64,000 bases of DNA from Nematostella vectensis (Eukaryota; Cnidaria; Anthozoa; Actiniaria; Edwardsiidae): positions 12,412,460 through 12,476,459 of the forward strand of contig NC_064047.1 of the NCBI RefSeq assembly GCF_932526225.1, given 5' to 3'. Within the stretch, counting starts at the first letter, position 1. Every line of letters starts with the position of its first letter. Position numbers and translations under genes: made by a program. The notes beneath the pieces are model-generated. The model was not told the DNA's origin. It ran no database searches and saw nothing but the letters and a program-made list of their open reading frames with translations. Shown one piece after another: positions 35,266 to 47,761 of this stretch.

Positions 35266-36059
35266 TACTTTAGTTATTGTTATAGGCTCGTGCCAAAATA
35301 CTTACCATGGCTCTCCTAAACTCGCCCTGATATTCCACCAAAGCGGGCCACAATGCCACGGTCAAACAAAATACCAGAGCCTGATAATGTGTTTTGATAT
35401 ACAAAGAAGTAGGCATATTCTCAGCAATATTTATTGCCCGATGAGTTAATAAGGTTTCCTTGATCTATTAAATTTCCAATTTTTCGACTTATATCGAAGC
35501 ATAGTTATCCACGTAACGCACAGACAAAAGATACAGTATGCTTTGATATGCAGTTTTGTTTTTTGACAGTAATAAAAAAACTGTTTCTTTTAAAATTTCT
35601 TGATGTGGTCTACACAACGAGCGACACAACGCAAAACGTTTATAAATGGAATCGAAAGGTAAAAACAAAACTTTACAGGCATTAGAAAGATTTAGAACAT
35701 ATAGGCACTGGAGGTATTTAAAATTTTGTAAAAAACCTGGAACACAAAAATGGAATCCGGAATCCACGGGAAAAAACCCACATGGAATACGGAATCCACA
35801 CACTAGGATCCGGAATCCACATACTAGGATCCGGAATCCAGAACCCTATTGGAGAACCTGTCATGGGGCGATACCATGGTATTACATGAGGTGAGCTCGT
35901 TAATTTTGCTGTTTGGTGCAGGAAAATGTTTTTACATAATTACAAGATTTTTCCTTGGACAACCCTTAAAGTAGGTGTTACTAAAATCGAGAAATTAAAC
36001 AGAAACTCTGGATATCTTAGCGCAATTACATTCCAACTACTTCTGTTATTTATTTCGTG

Positions 36060-36556
36060 TTACATCGCAATACTGTAATTCAGATGCTTCCGAAAGCAGT
36101 TTCGTGTCTACATCCCAATACTGTAATTCAGATTCTTCCGAAAGCAGTTTCGTGTCTGCATCGCAATACTGTAATTCAGATTCTTCCAAAAGCAGTTTTA
36201 TGTCTACATCGCAATACTGTAATTCAGATTCTTCCGAAAGCAGTTTCGTGTCTGCATCGCAATACTGTAATTCAGATTCTTCCGAAAGCAGTTTCGTGTC
36301 TGCATCGCAATACTGTAATTCAGATTTTCCCCAAGGGAGTTTCGTGTCTACATCGCAATACTGTAATTCAGATTCTTCCGAAAGCAGTTTCGTGTCTACA
36401 TCGCAATACTGTAATTCCGATTCTTCCGAAAGCAGTTTCGTGTCTACATCGCAATACTGTAATTCCGATTCTTCCGAAAGCAGTTTTATGTCTACATCGC
36501 AATACTGTAACTCAGATTCTTCCAGAAGCAGTTTTATGTCTGAGTATCCAGAGTGA
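36060..36556 (+). repeat. 48-bp tandem repeat in intron 3, copy 2 (about ten units)
   Basis: Same unit as 11870-12170, with more copies. Two overlapping frames stay open throughout because 48 is divisible by three, but both lie within an intron with strong borders. Confidence 0.85.
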
Positions 36557-38409
36557 AGCCGGCAGAAGGAAGATCTTAGGACCCAAGTTTATTTTTCTTT
36601 CGATAATCTTTCTAATAATCGTTTCATAATTTATCGTGTTTGGGGACAAACACAAGTTTGACAAGGGAGGTATGTTATAGGACGGTTTGTTATATTGTTT
36701 AGGTTATAGGTTATTGTCGTCTAGTATTTCATGTTCCTATCTTGAAGTTTTATTTATCTTTTAAGGATAATTTAGATTTTGTTTACAATTGATGGTTTCC
36801 TAAGTCTAGATTTTAGCACGCCCGTGGACCCTCCGCATCGATGACCTTTTGGTGCGTCTAAATCCAGGGAGTGTACAGTTTCTTATACGTGGCGAAATCT
36901 CCGGTTTCTTTTTGTTTTGGAAATTTTGTTTGAACAGTTAAATTCTTTCTAAATTGTATGCCACCGCCCTCACACCTTGGTTTAGACATCTATACTTGTA
37001 TCGTTATTTCAATTAGGCGAAACTGTTGTAGACACGCGCTCTTTCAGCATGCGCAGTTAAGTTTTAAAAGTTGCTTAATCATTAGTGTTATTTTAGAGTT
37101 ACCTTGACTTCATAGATTGTTCTGTAAATACGCAGGGACGAGAGACCAACTCTGTGATTTCCCACGCCCTCACGCTTTTGTCTGATTGGTTCGTTTTGCC
37201 AAATTTTCTCCGTTTCCTCTTGAATTGTTCTACATTCAAGATTGTTTTACATATTTCCTTTCATGTGGGACCACCACATGGGTATCTGTCTGGTCCAAGG
37301 GTATAAATATAGCGAGCCTAATTCTGTACTTATGCTGCTGCTGTGGCCAAACATTTGGAAAGCATTGAAAAACACCAGTCTTGCCTTCGTCTTCATCTCC
37401 GTCTAAAGGATCCCGGCTTGTGCCCCTAACATTAATTCATACAATGGGAAATAATTTTGATTATTTTTGCTTTTATTCTTATGTCAATTAATAGAATTTC
37501 GAATATTATTTTTTACCGTTGTTTTGACTGAAAATACAACTTTAAGCTCCATTGAAGGGTTGTGGGTAAGGGATCAATTGTATCTTTTTCCCATCGGCAA
37601 TTCAATCACCATCCTTAGATGTATTTCACGGTAAAATAGCTTGGCATTCACTCATCAGAGGAGATACTAGTTATTATATAAAATGTGGTAGGACTGTATT
37701 TCTATTCCTTTTGATCAACTTTTTGCAAACACGGCATCTAATAAATCTCCATGAAATCTCTAATAAGCCCCTGGCGATTATTTCTTTTTGTCTTGACAAA
37801 ATCTGCTCGATTAGAGGGAGGGGCTTGTTTCAAAACCTTTTTTTCATGTTCTGACACTAGGCATTTCGGCCCCTATAAAAGGTGTTAAAAATTAGTGCTT
37901 ATTACTCGTACAAAAATAGATAAATCTAGCAAGAGTCAATTGTTCCTTTTGGAAAGATGTTTCTTCGGGGTTAGGGGTGAAGACTCAATTTCCTTGAATT
38001 TAAATAATACGAGTTCGGCACGGTTTTTGCTGTTTTTATTCTAGTTTTTATTATAAAATAACGCATTTGTTTTATTTTCTTCAAAGTGAGTGGCCTAGGA
38101 TACCAGTCCTCCAGCATTTCATTCTTGTTCACGCTGTGTAACAAGAATGGCTACCGCCCTGAAAAGTTGCCATTGAGGCGCACGCCAGATGGAAATGCCA
38201 TTGGGGACCACACACGTCACGGTCCGGTGTTTGGTAGTTGTGACCTGTTGATCGCTAACAACGCGGGGGGTAATGAAAGGTCCTATACGTGGTCACAAAC
38301 GTACGCTCATCCCCAGGGCGCCCCATCTGATGGCGAGTGTGACGTCTTTGCTGGCAAATACAGATTCACACCCGACGAAATGGAGGTATTTCACGAGGTG
38401 GTGGACTGA

Positions 38410-40273
38410 ATACAGCTCTGAGCGTCTGTAAAGTGACAATAGACATAAAGACGTGTAAACATTTGTTAGTTGGTACTGTGTCATGAGAATAATGTATTTT
38501 GAATAAGGCTTCACCATCTTGTGATGTGACCCGCGGTGCATCTTGGGTAGCATGTAAATCACAAAATATCACATGCTGTGAAAACCCCGCTAGCGAGGGT
38601 TACGGCACACTTTACTTTAGTCCAACCTTATTTAAAAACGTGTACATCTCGAGTTTATATATATCCGAATTTTATAACACAAATGCAAATAGTAAATTTT
38701 AATAATTATTCCTATAAGCTGTTAGAAACAATATGTTGTTTGGTCTAGATAACCACGTACAAGTTGTGTGTGTGTTTTTTACTTCTTTTTTAAAAATTAA
38801 GAACGATGCCTAACCCGTGTGTCTTTGCGTAGAGGGAAGGGGAAGGGACTCCGATATTAGCAAGGTACAAGGCGAGGAAGTGCAATCAGAATTTATAAGA
38901 TGGCTCCCGGGGGTAAATAAATATTGAAGCTCAAATGCGTGCCTTGTGGAGGCTGGTTGACTCCCTTTGCGAACTCAAGCAAAATGCAGAGCGTTGCAAC
39001 ATTGGGGGTTCTAAGAAATTCAGACCGTACGAAACTTTCTAATGTAGCGATGCACGACTCTTTATGACGCGGAAAAAAAGAATTTTAAAAACACACAATT
39101 AAATATATTTAAGGTATGGTAAACCACACCCGACGCAGAAATACCAATAAATCTTATAAGACAGAGTCTGACATATATAGAACAACAAGTTAAATGAAAT
39201 TAATAACTATGAATAGAAAGACCCTCGACATAAAACCAAATTGAGAACATTAAGGAAATTTAAGAGCGTTCACAATATCTCTCCCAAGTTAAAATCACAG
39301 AATTGCGTTCACAAAGTTTATGCCCAGTGCACACTAGCGACATATCGACGTTACGACATGGGCGCGCGCACTCTTATCTTCGACATAATGACATAAGATT
39401 AAAAAAAACATGTTTTTTCTTTTATGTCCTGATGTCCATGTTGTTATGACGGGCTAAACATAGTGCGCGCGCCCATGTTGTTATGTTGCTAGTGTGCATT
39501 ATTAAGCAACCACAAACTAGCTATCAAAACAGGACGACACAAAACCCCTGAACGAAAAACGTGCCCAATATGCTTGGTCAAAGTCGAGGACAAGGAACAA
39601 CACTGATAAAATGCCCGGCATATAATGAATTAAAGGAATGAATAAATTTATGTTTTTTTTTTAAATTCGCAACAAAACAGATTTGAAAGCGATTGCTCAG
39701 TTTGAACCAGGAGAGCGCGACAAAAGAAATAGCTCAATTTTTTTGGGAAGCAACAAAAATAAGGGAAAGTGCGTTGTAATTAGATCTATAATGACATCGC
39801 TACAAAGTAAGATGATGAAAAACATCAGGGATAGGAGAACGACTTGAATACCTGCTGTCTTTTTTAATATGAATGTATTCGGCAAAACCCGTAAATCAAA
39901 GATGAAAAGGTGCCAAATAAAATTATTGAATTGGATCAGCATGAGGGGGGGGGGGGGGTCTGTTCGCTTCTATCGTGTTCGATATGTGACTGCTGAGCTC
40001 GCGCGCCTTGCTTGACAGGAGGCGGAACAGAAAACCAGATTTGGCGTGTGATGAAAAACGAGAAACAAATGAGACATTCCTTGGAAAAGTAGATTGGACA
40101 TCACTTCGAGCAACAAAACAAAACTTCAAATAGTAGCAGTATTTGATACATGACTAGCTTGAATTGTAAAGACCGCCCCACGACACACTTGTAAACTTGC
40201 AATGCAACGGTGTTTTCGCGTTTTCTGTAAGCGTATATAAATTCGTGGATGAATAAAGTAGCATATCTGTACC
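38410..40273. other. 3' flank of gene 2, no gene recognised
   Basis: Near-identical to 14027-15883 with small indels. A G run sits at 39945-39958. Confidence 0.6.
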
Positions 40274-42008
40274 CTGTTGTTGTGGTGGAGTAGCCTCTCT
40301 ATAAAATTATACCACTTGTGAGGGTGGTTGTTGTGGTGGAGTGGCCTCTCTATAAAATTATACCACTTGTGAGGGTGGTTGTTGTGGTGGAGTAACCTCT
40401 CTATAAAATTATACCACTTGTGAGGGTGGTTGTTGTGGTGGAGTAGCCTCTCTATAAAATTATACCACTTGTGAGGGTGGTTGTTGTGGTGGAGTGGCCT
40501 CTCTATAAAATTATACCACTTGTGAGGGTGGTTGTTGTGGTGGAGTCGCCTCTCTATAAAATTATACCACTTGTGAGGGTGGTTGTTGTGGTGGAGTAGC
40601 CTCTCTATAAAATTATACCACTTGTGAGGGTGGTTGTTGTGGTGGAGTGGCCTCTCTATAAAATTATACCACTTGTGAGGGTGGTTGTTGTGGTGGAGTG
40701 GCCTCTCTATAAAATTATACCACTTGTGAGGCTGGTTGTTGTGGTGGAGTGGCCTCTCTATAAAATTATACCACTTGTGAGGGTGGTTGTTGTGGTGGAG
40801 TGGCCTCTCTATAAAATTATACCACTTGTGAGGGTGGTTGTTGTGGTGGAGTAGCCTCTCTATAAAATTATACCACTTGTGAGGGTGGTTGTTGTGGTGG
40901 AGTAGCCTCTCTATAAAATTATACCACTTGTGAGGGTGGTTGTTGTGGTGGAGTGGCCTCTATAAAATTATACCACTTGTGAGGGTGGTTGTTGTGGTGG
41001 AGTGGCCTCTCTATAAAATTATACCACTTGTGAGGGTGGTTGTTGTGGTGGAGTGGCCTCTCTATAAAATTATACCACTTGTGAGGGTGGTTGTTGTGGT
41101 GGAGTGGCCTCTCTATAAAATTATACCACTTGTGAGGGTGGTTGTTGTGGTGGAGTGGCCTCTCTATAAAATTATACCACTTGTGAGGGTGGTTGTTGTG
41201 GTTGAGTGGCCTCTCTATAAAATTATACCACTTGTGAGGGTGGTTGTTGTGGTGGAGTGGCCTCTCTATAAAATTATACCACTTGTGAGGGTGGTTGTTG
41301 TGGTGGAGTAGCCTCTCTATAAAATTATACCACTTGTGAGGGTGGTTGTTGTGGTGGAGTGGCCTCTCTATAAAATTATACCACTTGTGAGGGTGGTTGT
41401 TGTGGTGGAGTAGCCTCTATAAAATTATACCACTTGTGAGGGTGGTTGTTGTGGTGGAGTGGCCTCTCTATAAAATTATACCACTTGTGAGGGTGGTTGT
41501 TGTGGTGGAGTGGCCTCTCTATAAAATTATACCACTTGTGAGGGTGGTTGTTGTGGTGGAGTAGCCTCTCTATAAAATTATACCACTTGTGAGGGTGGTT
41601 GTTGTGGTGGAGTGGCCTCTCTATAAAATTATACCACTTGTGAGGGTGGTTGTTGTGGTGGAGTGGCCTCTCTATAAAATTATACCACTTGTGAGGGTGG
41701 TTGTTGTGGTGGAGTGGCCTCTCTATAAAATTATACCACTTGTGAGGGTGGTTGTTGTGGTGGAGTGGCCTCTCTATAAAATTATACCACTTGTGAGGGT
41801 GGTTGTTGTGGTGGAGTGGCCTCTCTATAAAATTATACCACTTGTGAGGGTGGTTGTTGTGGTGGAGTGGCCTCTCTATAAAATTATACCACTTGTGAGG
41901 GTGGTTGTTGTGGTGGAGTGGCCTCTCTATAAAATTATACCACTTGTGAGGGTGGTTGTTGTGGTGGAGTGGCCTCTCTATAAAATTATACCACTTGTGA
42001 GGCTGGTT
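40274..42008. repeat. 51-bp minisatellite, about 34 units, copy 2
   Basis: Same unit and variants as 15884-19451 but about half the length. Includes rare forms GAGTAACC (40391) and GAGTCGCC (40545), and the 2-bp deletion form at 40968 and 41418. Confidence 0.95.
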
Positions 42009-42207
42009 AAGCGGCAATGCCACCAGCTTACTTCCGGTAGATTACGTAACTATCTCCAATCATTTGTAATGGTACGCGAAAAATATTACAAAATTGTAAA
42101 AGCAGTGTGCCTATTAGAAGTTTCTTTGAGGAGGTGACTGATAATTTAGAGCGGATGGTCTGTTAAATAGCGCGGATTCTAATAGATTCTTCCGTCTTGA
42201 GCTGGTG

Positions 42208-43674
42208 GCAATGCTGCTTTAACTAGACGAATATTCCAGGGGCATAGAATTATCGGCTATCGCTTTTTAGGGCAGTGAAATTTTCCAATGCTGCTTTAAG
42301 TAGACAAGTATTCCAGGGGTATAGAATTATCGGTTATCGCTTTTTGGGGCAGTGAAATTTTCCAATGCTGCTTTAAGTAGACAAGTATTCCAGGGGTATA
42401 GAATTATCGGCTATCGCTTTTTGGGGCAGTGAAATTTTTCAATGCTCCTTAACTAGACGAGTATTCCAGGGGTATAGAATTATCGGTTATCGCTTTTTGG
42501 GGCAGTGAAATTTTCCAATGCTCCTTAACTAGACGACTATTCCAGGGGTATAGAATTATCGGCTATCGCTTTTTGGGGCAGTGAAATTTTCCAATGCTGC
42601 TTTAACTAGACGAGTATTCCAGGGGTATAGAATTATCGGCTATCGCTTTTTGGGGCAGTGAAATTTTCCATTGCTGCTTTAACTAGACGAGTATTCCAGG
42701 GGTATAGAATTATCGGTTATCGCTTTTTGGGGCAGTGAAATTTTCCAATGCTGCTTTAACTAGACGAGTATTCCAGGGGTATAGATTTATCGGTTATCGC
42801 TTTTTTGGGGCAGTGAAATTTTCCAATGCTGCTTTAACTAGACGAGTATTCCAGGGGTATAGAATTATCGGCTATCGCTTTTTTGGGGCAGTGAAATTTT
42901 CCAATGCTGCTTTAGCTAGACGAGTATTCCAGGGGTATAGAATTATCATCTATCGCTTTTTGCGGCAGTGAAATTTTCCAATGCTGCTTTAGCTAGACGA
43001 GTATTCCAGGGGTATAGAATTATCATCTATCGCTTTTTGCGGCAGTGAAATTTTCCAATGCTGCTTTAACTAGACGAGTATTCCAGGGGTATAGAATTAT
43101 CGGCTATCGCTTTTTTTGGGCAATGAAATTTTCCAATGCTGCTTTAACTAGACGAGTATTCCAGGGGTATAGAATTATCGGTTATCGATTTTTGGGGCAG
43201 TGAAATTTTTTGATGCTGCTTTAACTAGATGAGTATTCCAGGGGTATAGAATTATCGGCTATCGCTTTTTGGGGCAGTGAAATTTTCCAATGCTGCTTTA
43301 ACTAGACGACTATTCCAGGGGTATAGAATTATCGCTTATCGCTTTTTTGGGGCAGTGAAATTTTCCAATGCTGCTTTAAGTAGACAAGTATTCCAGGGGT
43401 ATAGAATTATCGGCTATCGCTTTTTAGGGCAGTGAAATTTTCCAATGCTGCTTTAACTAGACGAATATTCCAGGGGTATAGAATAATCGGCTATCGCTTT
43501 TTGGGGCAGTGAAATTTTCCAATGCTGCTTTAACTAGACAAGTATTCCAGGGGTATAGAATTATCGGCTATCGCTTTTTGGGGCAGTGAAATTTTCCAAT
43601 GCTGCTATAACTATACAAGTATTCCAGGGGTATAGAATTATCGGCTATCGCTTTTTGGGGCAGTGAAATTTTCC
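42208..43674. repeat. 77-bp minisatellite, about 19 units, copy 2
   Basis: Expanded relative of 19693-19943. Units differ by CGAGTATT/CAAGTATT/CGACTATT and by the length of the T run before GGGGCAGTG. Confidence 0.92.
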
Positions 43675-46199
43675 TGGAGCTCTGCCATCCCATGCACCCT
43701 CTGTTGTGCTATTACTTCATGCGCGAATGTTTATTCGGCTGAAATCTTTACCGTTTTTTTTTTTTTTTGGTCAGAATGGCTTTGTTTTCTGAAAATTTTG
43801 CTCTTGCTTTTCTTATTTATGTTGGTATTTGTCAACCCCCCCACACTTTAAATATCAAAAAGTCTATCCCTTAACATAATATAAACACGCATTTGCATTT
43901 TTCTAGAATAACCCGGTCATGCCTATCGTAAATAGGGACATTCGCTATAAATCACGACAAGTGTCCCAGTTTTGTAAATGATACTAATACTCAGACAATA
44001 TAATTCACTGATTATCGAACCTGGCTAATATTTCTCGTACCTCATATCTTTAAACCCTAAGCATTTAAATACATCTTCTAGTGACTTTAAATAATACAAC
44101 ACACGCACATGATAATTGGCCCTTCTTATCGCGCTGTTTTTGACACTAATGACTAATGAGAGAGAGTTTAAAAATTGAAATATCTTAAAAATTGCTTTGA
44201 CCATCCACAATGTGCTATCACATTGTATTAACAATATAATTGTTTCCTTTGTTGATAACATTTATTATTTTATTCACATAAGTGCAAAGTAAACAACAAT
44301 ATCTATTTATGCTATCATATGTAACACCCGCCCCTACATACTCGCCAAAAAATTAATTGGCGTCCCGACAATATCCGTTACAATAACATTAACAATACTT
44401 ATAACATGGTAACTATCGCGACCAGAGGAGCTTATTTCCTCAGCTATGCATAATACAGCTTGATAAAGAGTGGTCAGTTCTTACAAAAGCTCAGCACACC
44501 GTCTTTGATAAACTTGATAAAGTTAATATCGCGACTTTAAAAAGACAATACGTCTCTGGAAAAAAAATGTTCTGAACTAACAAACATAAAGTTCTTGCTG
44601 GCTGTTCCGTTACCTATTTCACCCTCCTATTCGCCTTGGGTTTCTTTCGTTTGTTGCTTACGCCACCCTCAACATTAATGCTTGTAACACTTGAGAAATA
44701 ATGATAACACCTGTTATTTCCTTGCTATCTCTTCCGTTACTTTCAACCGTAGCTTTCATCCGTTACTTTCATCTTGCAAAATAACTTCAGGAAGTGTTGC
44801 TCCCAGTTTTATTTGACGAGTTAGTATACAAATGGTGCACTGGGGTAGTAGTGCGTTACTCCCTAGGGGGTCTGTAGCGCATATCGCTAATCGATCTAGG
44901 TTGCCGGACTTTTTTGTACCAGTCCATATACCAATATTAATTTGCTGACAAGTCGAGGGAATGCAAAAATCTTCCTGATACAAATATCTGTCTATTTTTG
45001 CTTCCTATGGTTTAACAATAGCGCTACCACGCGACCGTGTCACCGACAATAGGCCCGAAAACATAGACTACCTTAGAATGACGCGGATCAAAATAGTGTA
45101 AACGCTAATTAGCCAATCACCGACTAGTAACTTCAATAAAAGATTCGTCCGACCTCTGATATATCAACGGGCCCGTGACTTCCTGTCACAATCCGCTAAT
45201 CGAGCATACTTTACGAAGTCCTCATTAGCAACCTAGCGAAAAACAACTGACAAAGGTCTCTTCAATAAACGATGACATCGGAAGGCACCTTAGACGAGAT
45301 GAGCGAGCCCTCTCTCAGAAAAAGCCAGATTTAGCCAAAGTGCACTTTGAATTCTACGAGTTACAGTGGCGATTCTCGGCAGCCTCAAATCTTCCTGTTT
45401 GATTTTAAGAAATCTATTAAAACAGGAGTGAGCTGTACTGCAGATATGTCCTAAATAACTCTAAGAAACTTAACATGCACAAAGAAAGCGCTTATGTCAG
45501 GTCGAGGAACGCTCCTATAGACGTGAAACATTAAAGAACGACAAATTCCACCACAAAGACATATAATATGTCTCCTAAGGCTTTTGTCACCTCATAAACC
45601 ACGTCTAGCGTATATCGTCCTCCGTAGATCCATTTCTGCGGCATATAACGCTCAAGCAAAAGTGTAATCTCAAAGACACTACGCACTTTATTTACTTCAT
45701 CAAAAGTATATAAAAGGGCGAAAGATTCATTGATTTAAATATCTTCGATGTCCATAGCTTACTGAAACTTTTCAGTACACGCATTCTCTTCTCTTGCCAC
45801 CCTCTTAGTTATAAGAAGGGTTTGTGTCTAGGGAGATGGCCTACGTCCGTTGAGAACAAATTCCTCACTTGCCACCTTCTAAGCAGAAATCCGCAACTTA
45901 TTCTAGAAACGGTTACGGGATTTCACAACATACATAACGGCGAGTGTTGAATTCACGGACAGGGAAAATGCGTTTTGAGGCAAACATGGCATCTAATAAA
46001 CGAATCTTAACATTTTGTCATGAGGTTCCACCCGGCTAAACAGAATCTTCTAAAGATTCTTATAAAAAACTGGCAACTTATCACGGATCTCAGCCTCATA
46101 CGGCTAGAATCTTTAATGAACCTATAGTCTCTTATAGAAAGGAGAAACCGCTTATAGACTTTTAAGTCAGAGCGACAATCTCCCATAAAGGACTATGTA
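43675..46199. other. 2.5-kb stretch without a recognised gene
   Basis: Contains TGTAACACCCGCCCC at 44321, similar to the LTR-end-like TGTAACACCCGCG at 1583, so it may include an LTR edge of a minus-strand retroelement. Otherwise AT-rich with only short frames. Confidence 0.4.
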
Positions 46200-46970
46200 T
46201 CAAAGCAGATTTATTTACAATTGTGGCGGGTGTGGCTGTTGGCAATATTACACAACAATTCCCTGCCCTCATCGTGATGAATTCTGGATGGAAACCCGAA
46301 CCGAGGTATTAAATCATCATAGATCTTCTTCGCCACCGTCGGGGCCGACTTGTTTCTTGTTGGGTAGGCCTGACAGAATCTTGTTAAGTGGTCCACGAAA
46401 AGCAAGATGTACACATTTCCACGGGAACTTTTCTCTAGATGGAGGAAATCAATGGCAATAATCTCCAAGGGTGCTCTTCATAAACTAGCGATTTTAATTT
46501 TGATGGGAGGACCAACTGTCTTTTTGTCTTTGTTTCTCGCCAAAGTGTTCCGTCGCCATGGTTATGGAGCCTACTCAGTTGCCTTAAGAGTACGTACTTC
46601 GCTGTCCCAATACTTCCGGTCCTTAGGGGATGGATGCAGTCCTTTCAGCTTGTACTCCATGACTTTCTCGATAACCGGGTCCTCTTGTTGGTGTTTTAGT
46701 ATCTCATTTGGCGTCATTTTTTGAATCGTAGTTGCGTCGTAATTGGTTCCGCGCTTACTTCGCCATACCTTGAGGTGACTGTGTTGACCCATGGACTATT
46801 GTTTTCTCTGTCTTCACCCAAAGGCTGCATCGCTGCCATCACACTTGCTCTGTCCATTTCTTCAGTGCAACAGGTCATCAATTCTTCTGGCTCTAGTGGT
46901 AGTCTAGACAGCGTACATGAAGGCCCTCAAGACGAAAAAGTTCTCGAAGTTAGAGTTTTGCTTGCGTCAC
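46200..46970 (-). mobile_element. Ty3/gypsy retrotransposon fragment (linker and integrase start)
   Basis: Minus strand: a region with DRASVMAAMQPLGED and NEILKHQQEDPVIEKVMEYK (the stretch between RNase H and integrase), then a shift, then integrase core MEIIAIDFLHLEKSSRGN, FVDHLTRFCQAYPT and GFPSRIHHDEGREL. It breaks off just after the second catalytic Asp region (about 46250), losing the catalytic Glu. Reverse transcriptase and gag are absent. Confidence 0.75.
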
Positions 46971-47033
46971 CCTTATACCACCGCCCTAGTTGAACGGTAA
47001 CCACCGCCCTGGGGCATAACGTGTGCGCGCACA

Positions 47034-47047
47034 TATACGTACGTATA
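47034..47047. promoter_or_regulatory. Perfect palindrome upstream of first element ORF
   Basis: TATACGTACGTATA lies just before ATG 47053. Similar alternating CG/TA words precede ATG 48417 (TGCATATACGCGCGTACGCA) and lie at about 49203-49212 ahead of the integrase. Repetition ahead of several genes suggests a shared promoter or factor-binding site. Confidence 0.4.
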
Positions 47048-47052
47048 CACAC

Positions 47053-47692
47053 ATGTTGCACCTTAGCCACGACATGATGAGCGACGAATACCTTGAGAGT
47101 CTTCTTGAGGGGGGCGCCGCAGGCCTCCCGGCCGTCGAGTCGTTGGACTGCTCGACGCATCCTGCCGGAACGGCAACCGGAGGTGAGCAAACCGAGATAG
47201 CAGACGCGAGGGAGAAACTCGCGATTTTCGTAGCCTCGGGGAAGTCGAGAGAATGGCAAGGCCCTGACTCACGACGACGTCAAACGCATGAGCGCCGAGG
47301 AGGTGAGGAAGTACGAGAGGCGATACGAGACCGCTCTAGCCAGCCGGACTACAGACGCCCTGGCAGACAGCTTTCTGAAGCTTACGACCAAGCTAGTAGG
47401 CATGGCGCTGCCGATAGACAGTGTGGTCGATCTTCACAATGACCTAGTGTCCGACTACATCATCAACAACGAGCTCCGCACATTGTGCGGGAGCCTGTCT
47501 CTACGCTGCGGTCGTTTGATGGCTTTAGCCGCCGGGGCGCTACACATAGCACGTCATGTGAACACCGCCGGAACGGCAAGCGCTGACACGCGGTGTCAAC
47601 AAGAGGTAGCAGCCGCGGACTCACCTGTGGTTGACGCCGCGCGTCAGCCGGAACGGCACACGGACAGTGGCGAGTCCGCCATCCCAAAGTAG
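47053..47692 (+). pseudogene. Element ORF1, unknown function, one frameshift
   Basis: The first frame opens at ATG 47053 (or 47087) and is sensible to about 47255. The continuation is in the next frame, from before 47288 to the stop at 47692, containing SAEEVRKYERRYETAL and LPIDSVVDLHNDLVSDYII. The second part is mostly helical with a hydrophobic LMALAAGALHIA segment. The tail is rich in Ala and polar residues. The frame change may be a mutation or, less likely, programmed. Function not recognised; size and position suggest a virion-like or membrane accessory protein. Confidence 0.5.
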
Positions 47693-47761
47693 ACGTTCAT
47701 TTGAAAGCTCGCCACTTCTTCTACCACTTGGTACCAAGTAGTTGACGCCGCGTGTGTGTTG

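Larger units (their letters stand above)
28991..35871. mobile_element. 6.9-kb inverted-repeat DNA transposon with TACCAT target duplication
   Basis: The ends are TCGCCCTATGACAGGT and the complement of TCGCCCCATGACAGGT. TACCAT flanks both sides (28985-28990, 35872-35877), and gene 1 has a single TACCAT at the orthologous position (11687-11692), an empty-site proof of insertion. Both subterminal regions carry clustered GGAATCC words. The only long coding content is the decayed NHL-repeat gene; no familiar transposase was recognised. It is either a non-autonomous element that captured a gene or an autonomous element whose own protein is that gene. Confidence 0.8.
28786..38086 (+). other. Intron 3 of gene 2 (9.3 kb)
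   Basis: It runs from GTGAGT to CTTCAAAG, as in gene 1, and is enlarged by the 28991-35871 insertion. The remainder matches intron 3 of gene 1 closely. Confidence 0.7.
22455..38409 (+). pseudogene. TRIM-TLDc gene 2, one premature TAG
   Basis: Exons 22455-22637, 23133-24045, 28543-28785 and 38087-38409 match gene 1, keep all splice sites and sum to 554 codons in one frame. The single lesion is TAG at 23616-23618, where genes 1 and 3 have TTG (Leu), at the start of the coiled coil. A translated product would be about 222 residues with intact RING and both B-boxes but no full coiled coil or TLDc. Exon 2 is longer than in gene 1 by eight codons, mostly at its end. Intron 2 holds an antisense LINE and intron 3 a 6.9-kb transposon, making the gene about 16 kb. 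It could be a recent pseudogene, a truncated regulator or a polymorphic null allele. Confidence 0.8.

Noticed and set aside
44756-44983. 75-codon minus-strand frame
   Set aside because: No recognisable domain, no neighbour context and length within chance in this stretch.
46200-46970. Second integrase belonging to the GC-rich element
   Set aside because: It is Ty3/gypsy type, AT-richer, on the opposite strand, truncated and preceded by a gypsy linker, so it is a separate remnant.
47053-47692. Programmed ribosomal frameshift in element ORF1
   Set aside because: No clear slippery heptamer or downstream structure was identified near 47255-47288; a simple indel is likelier.
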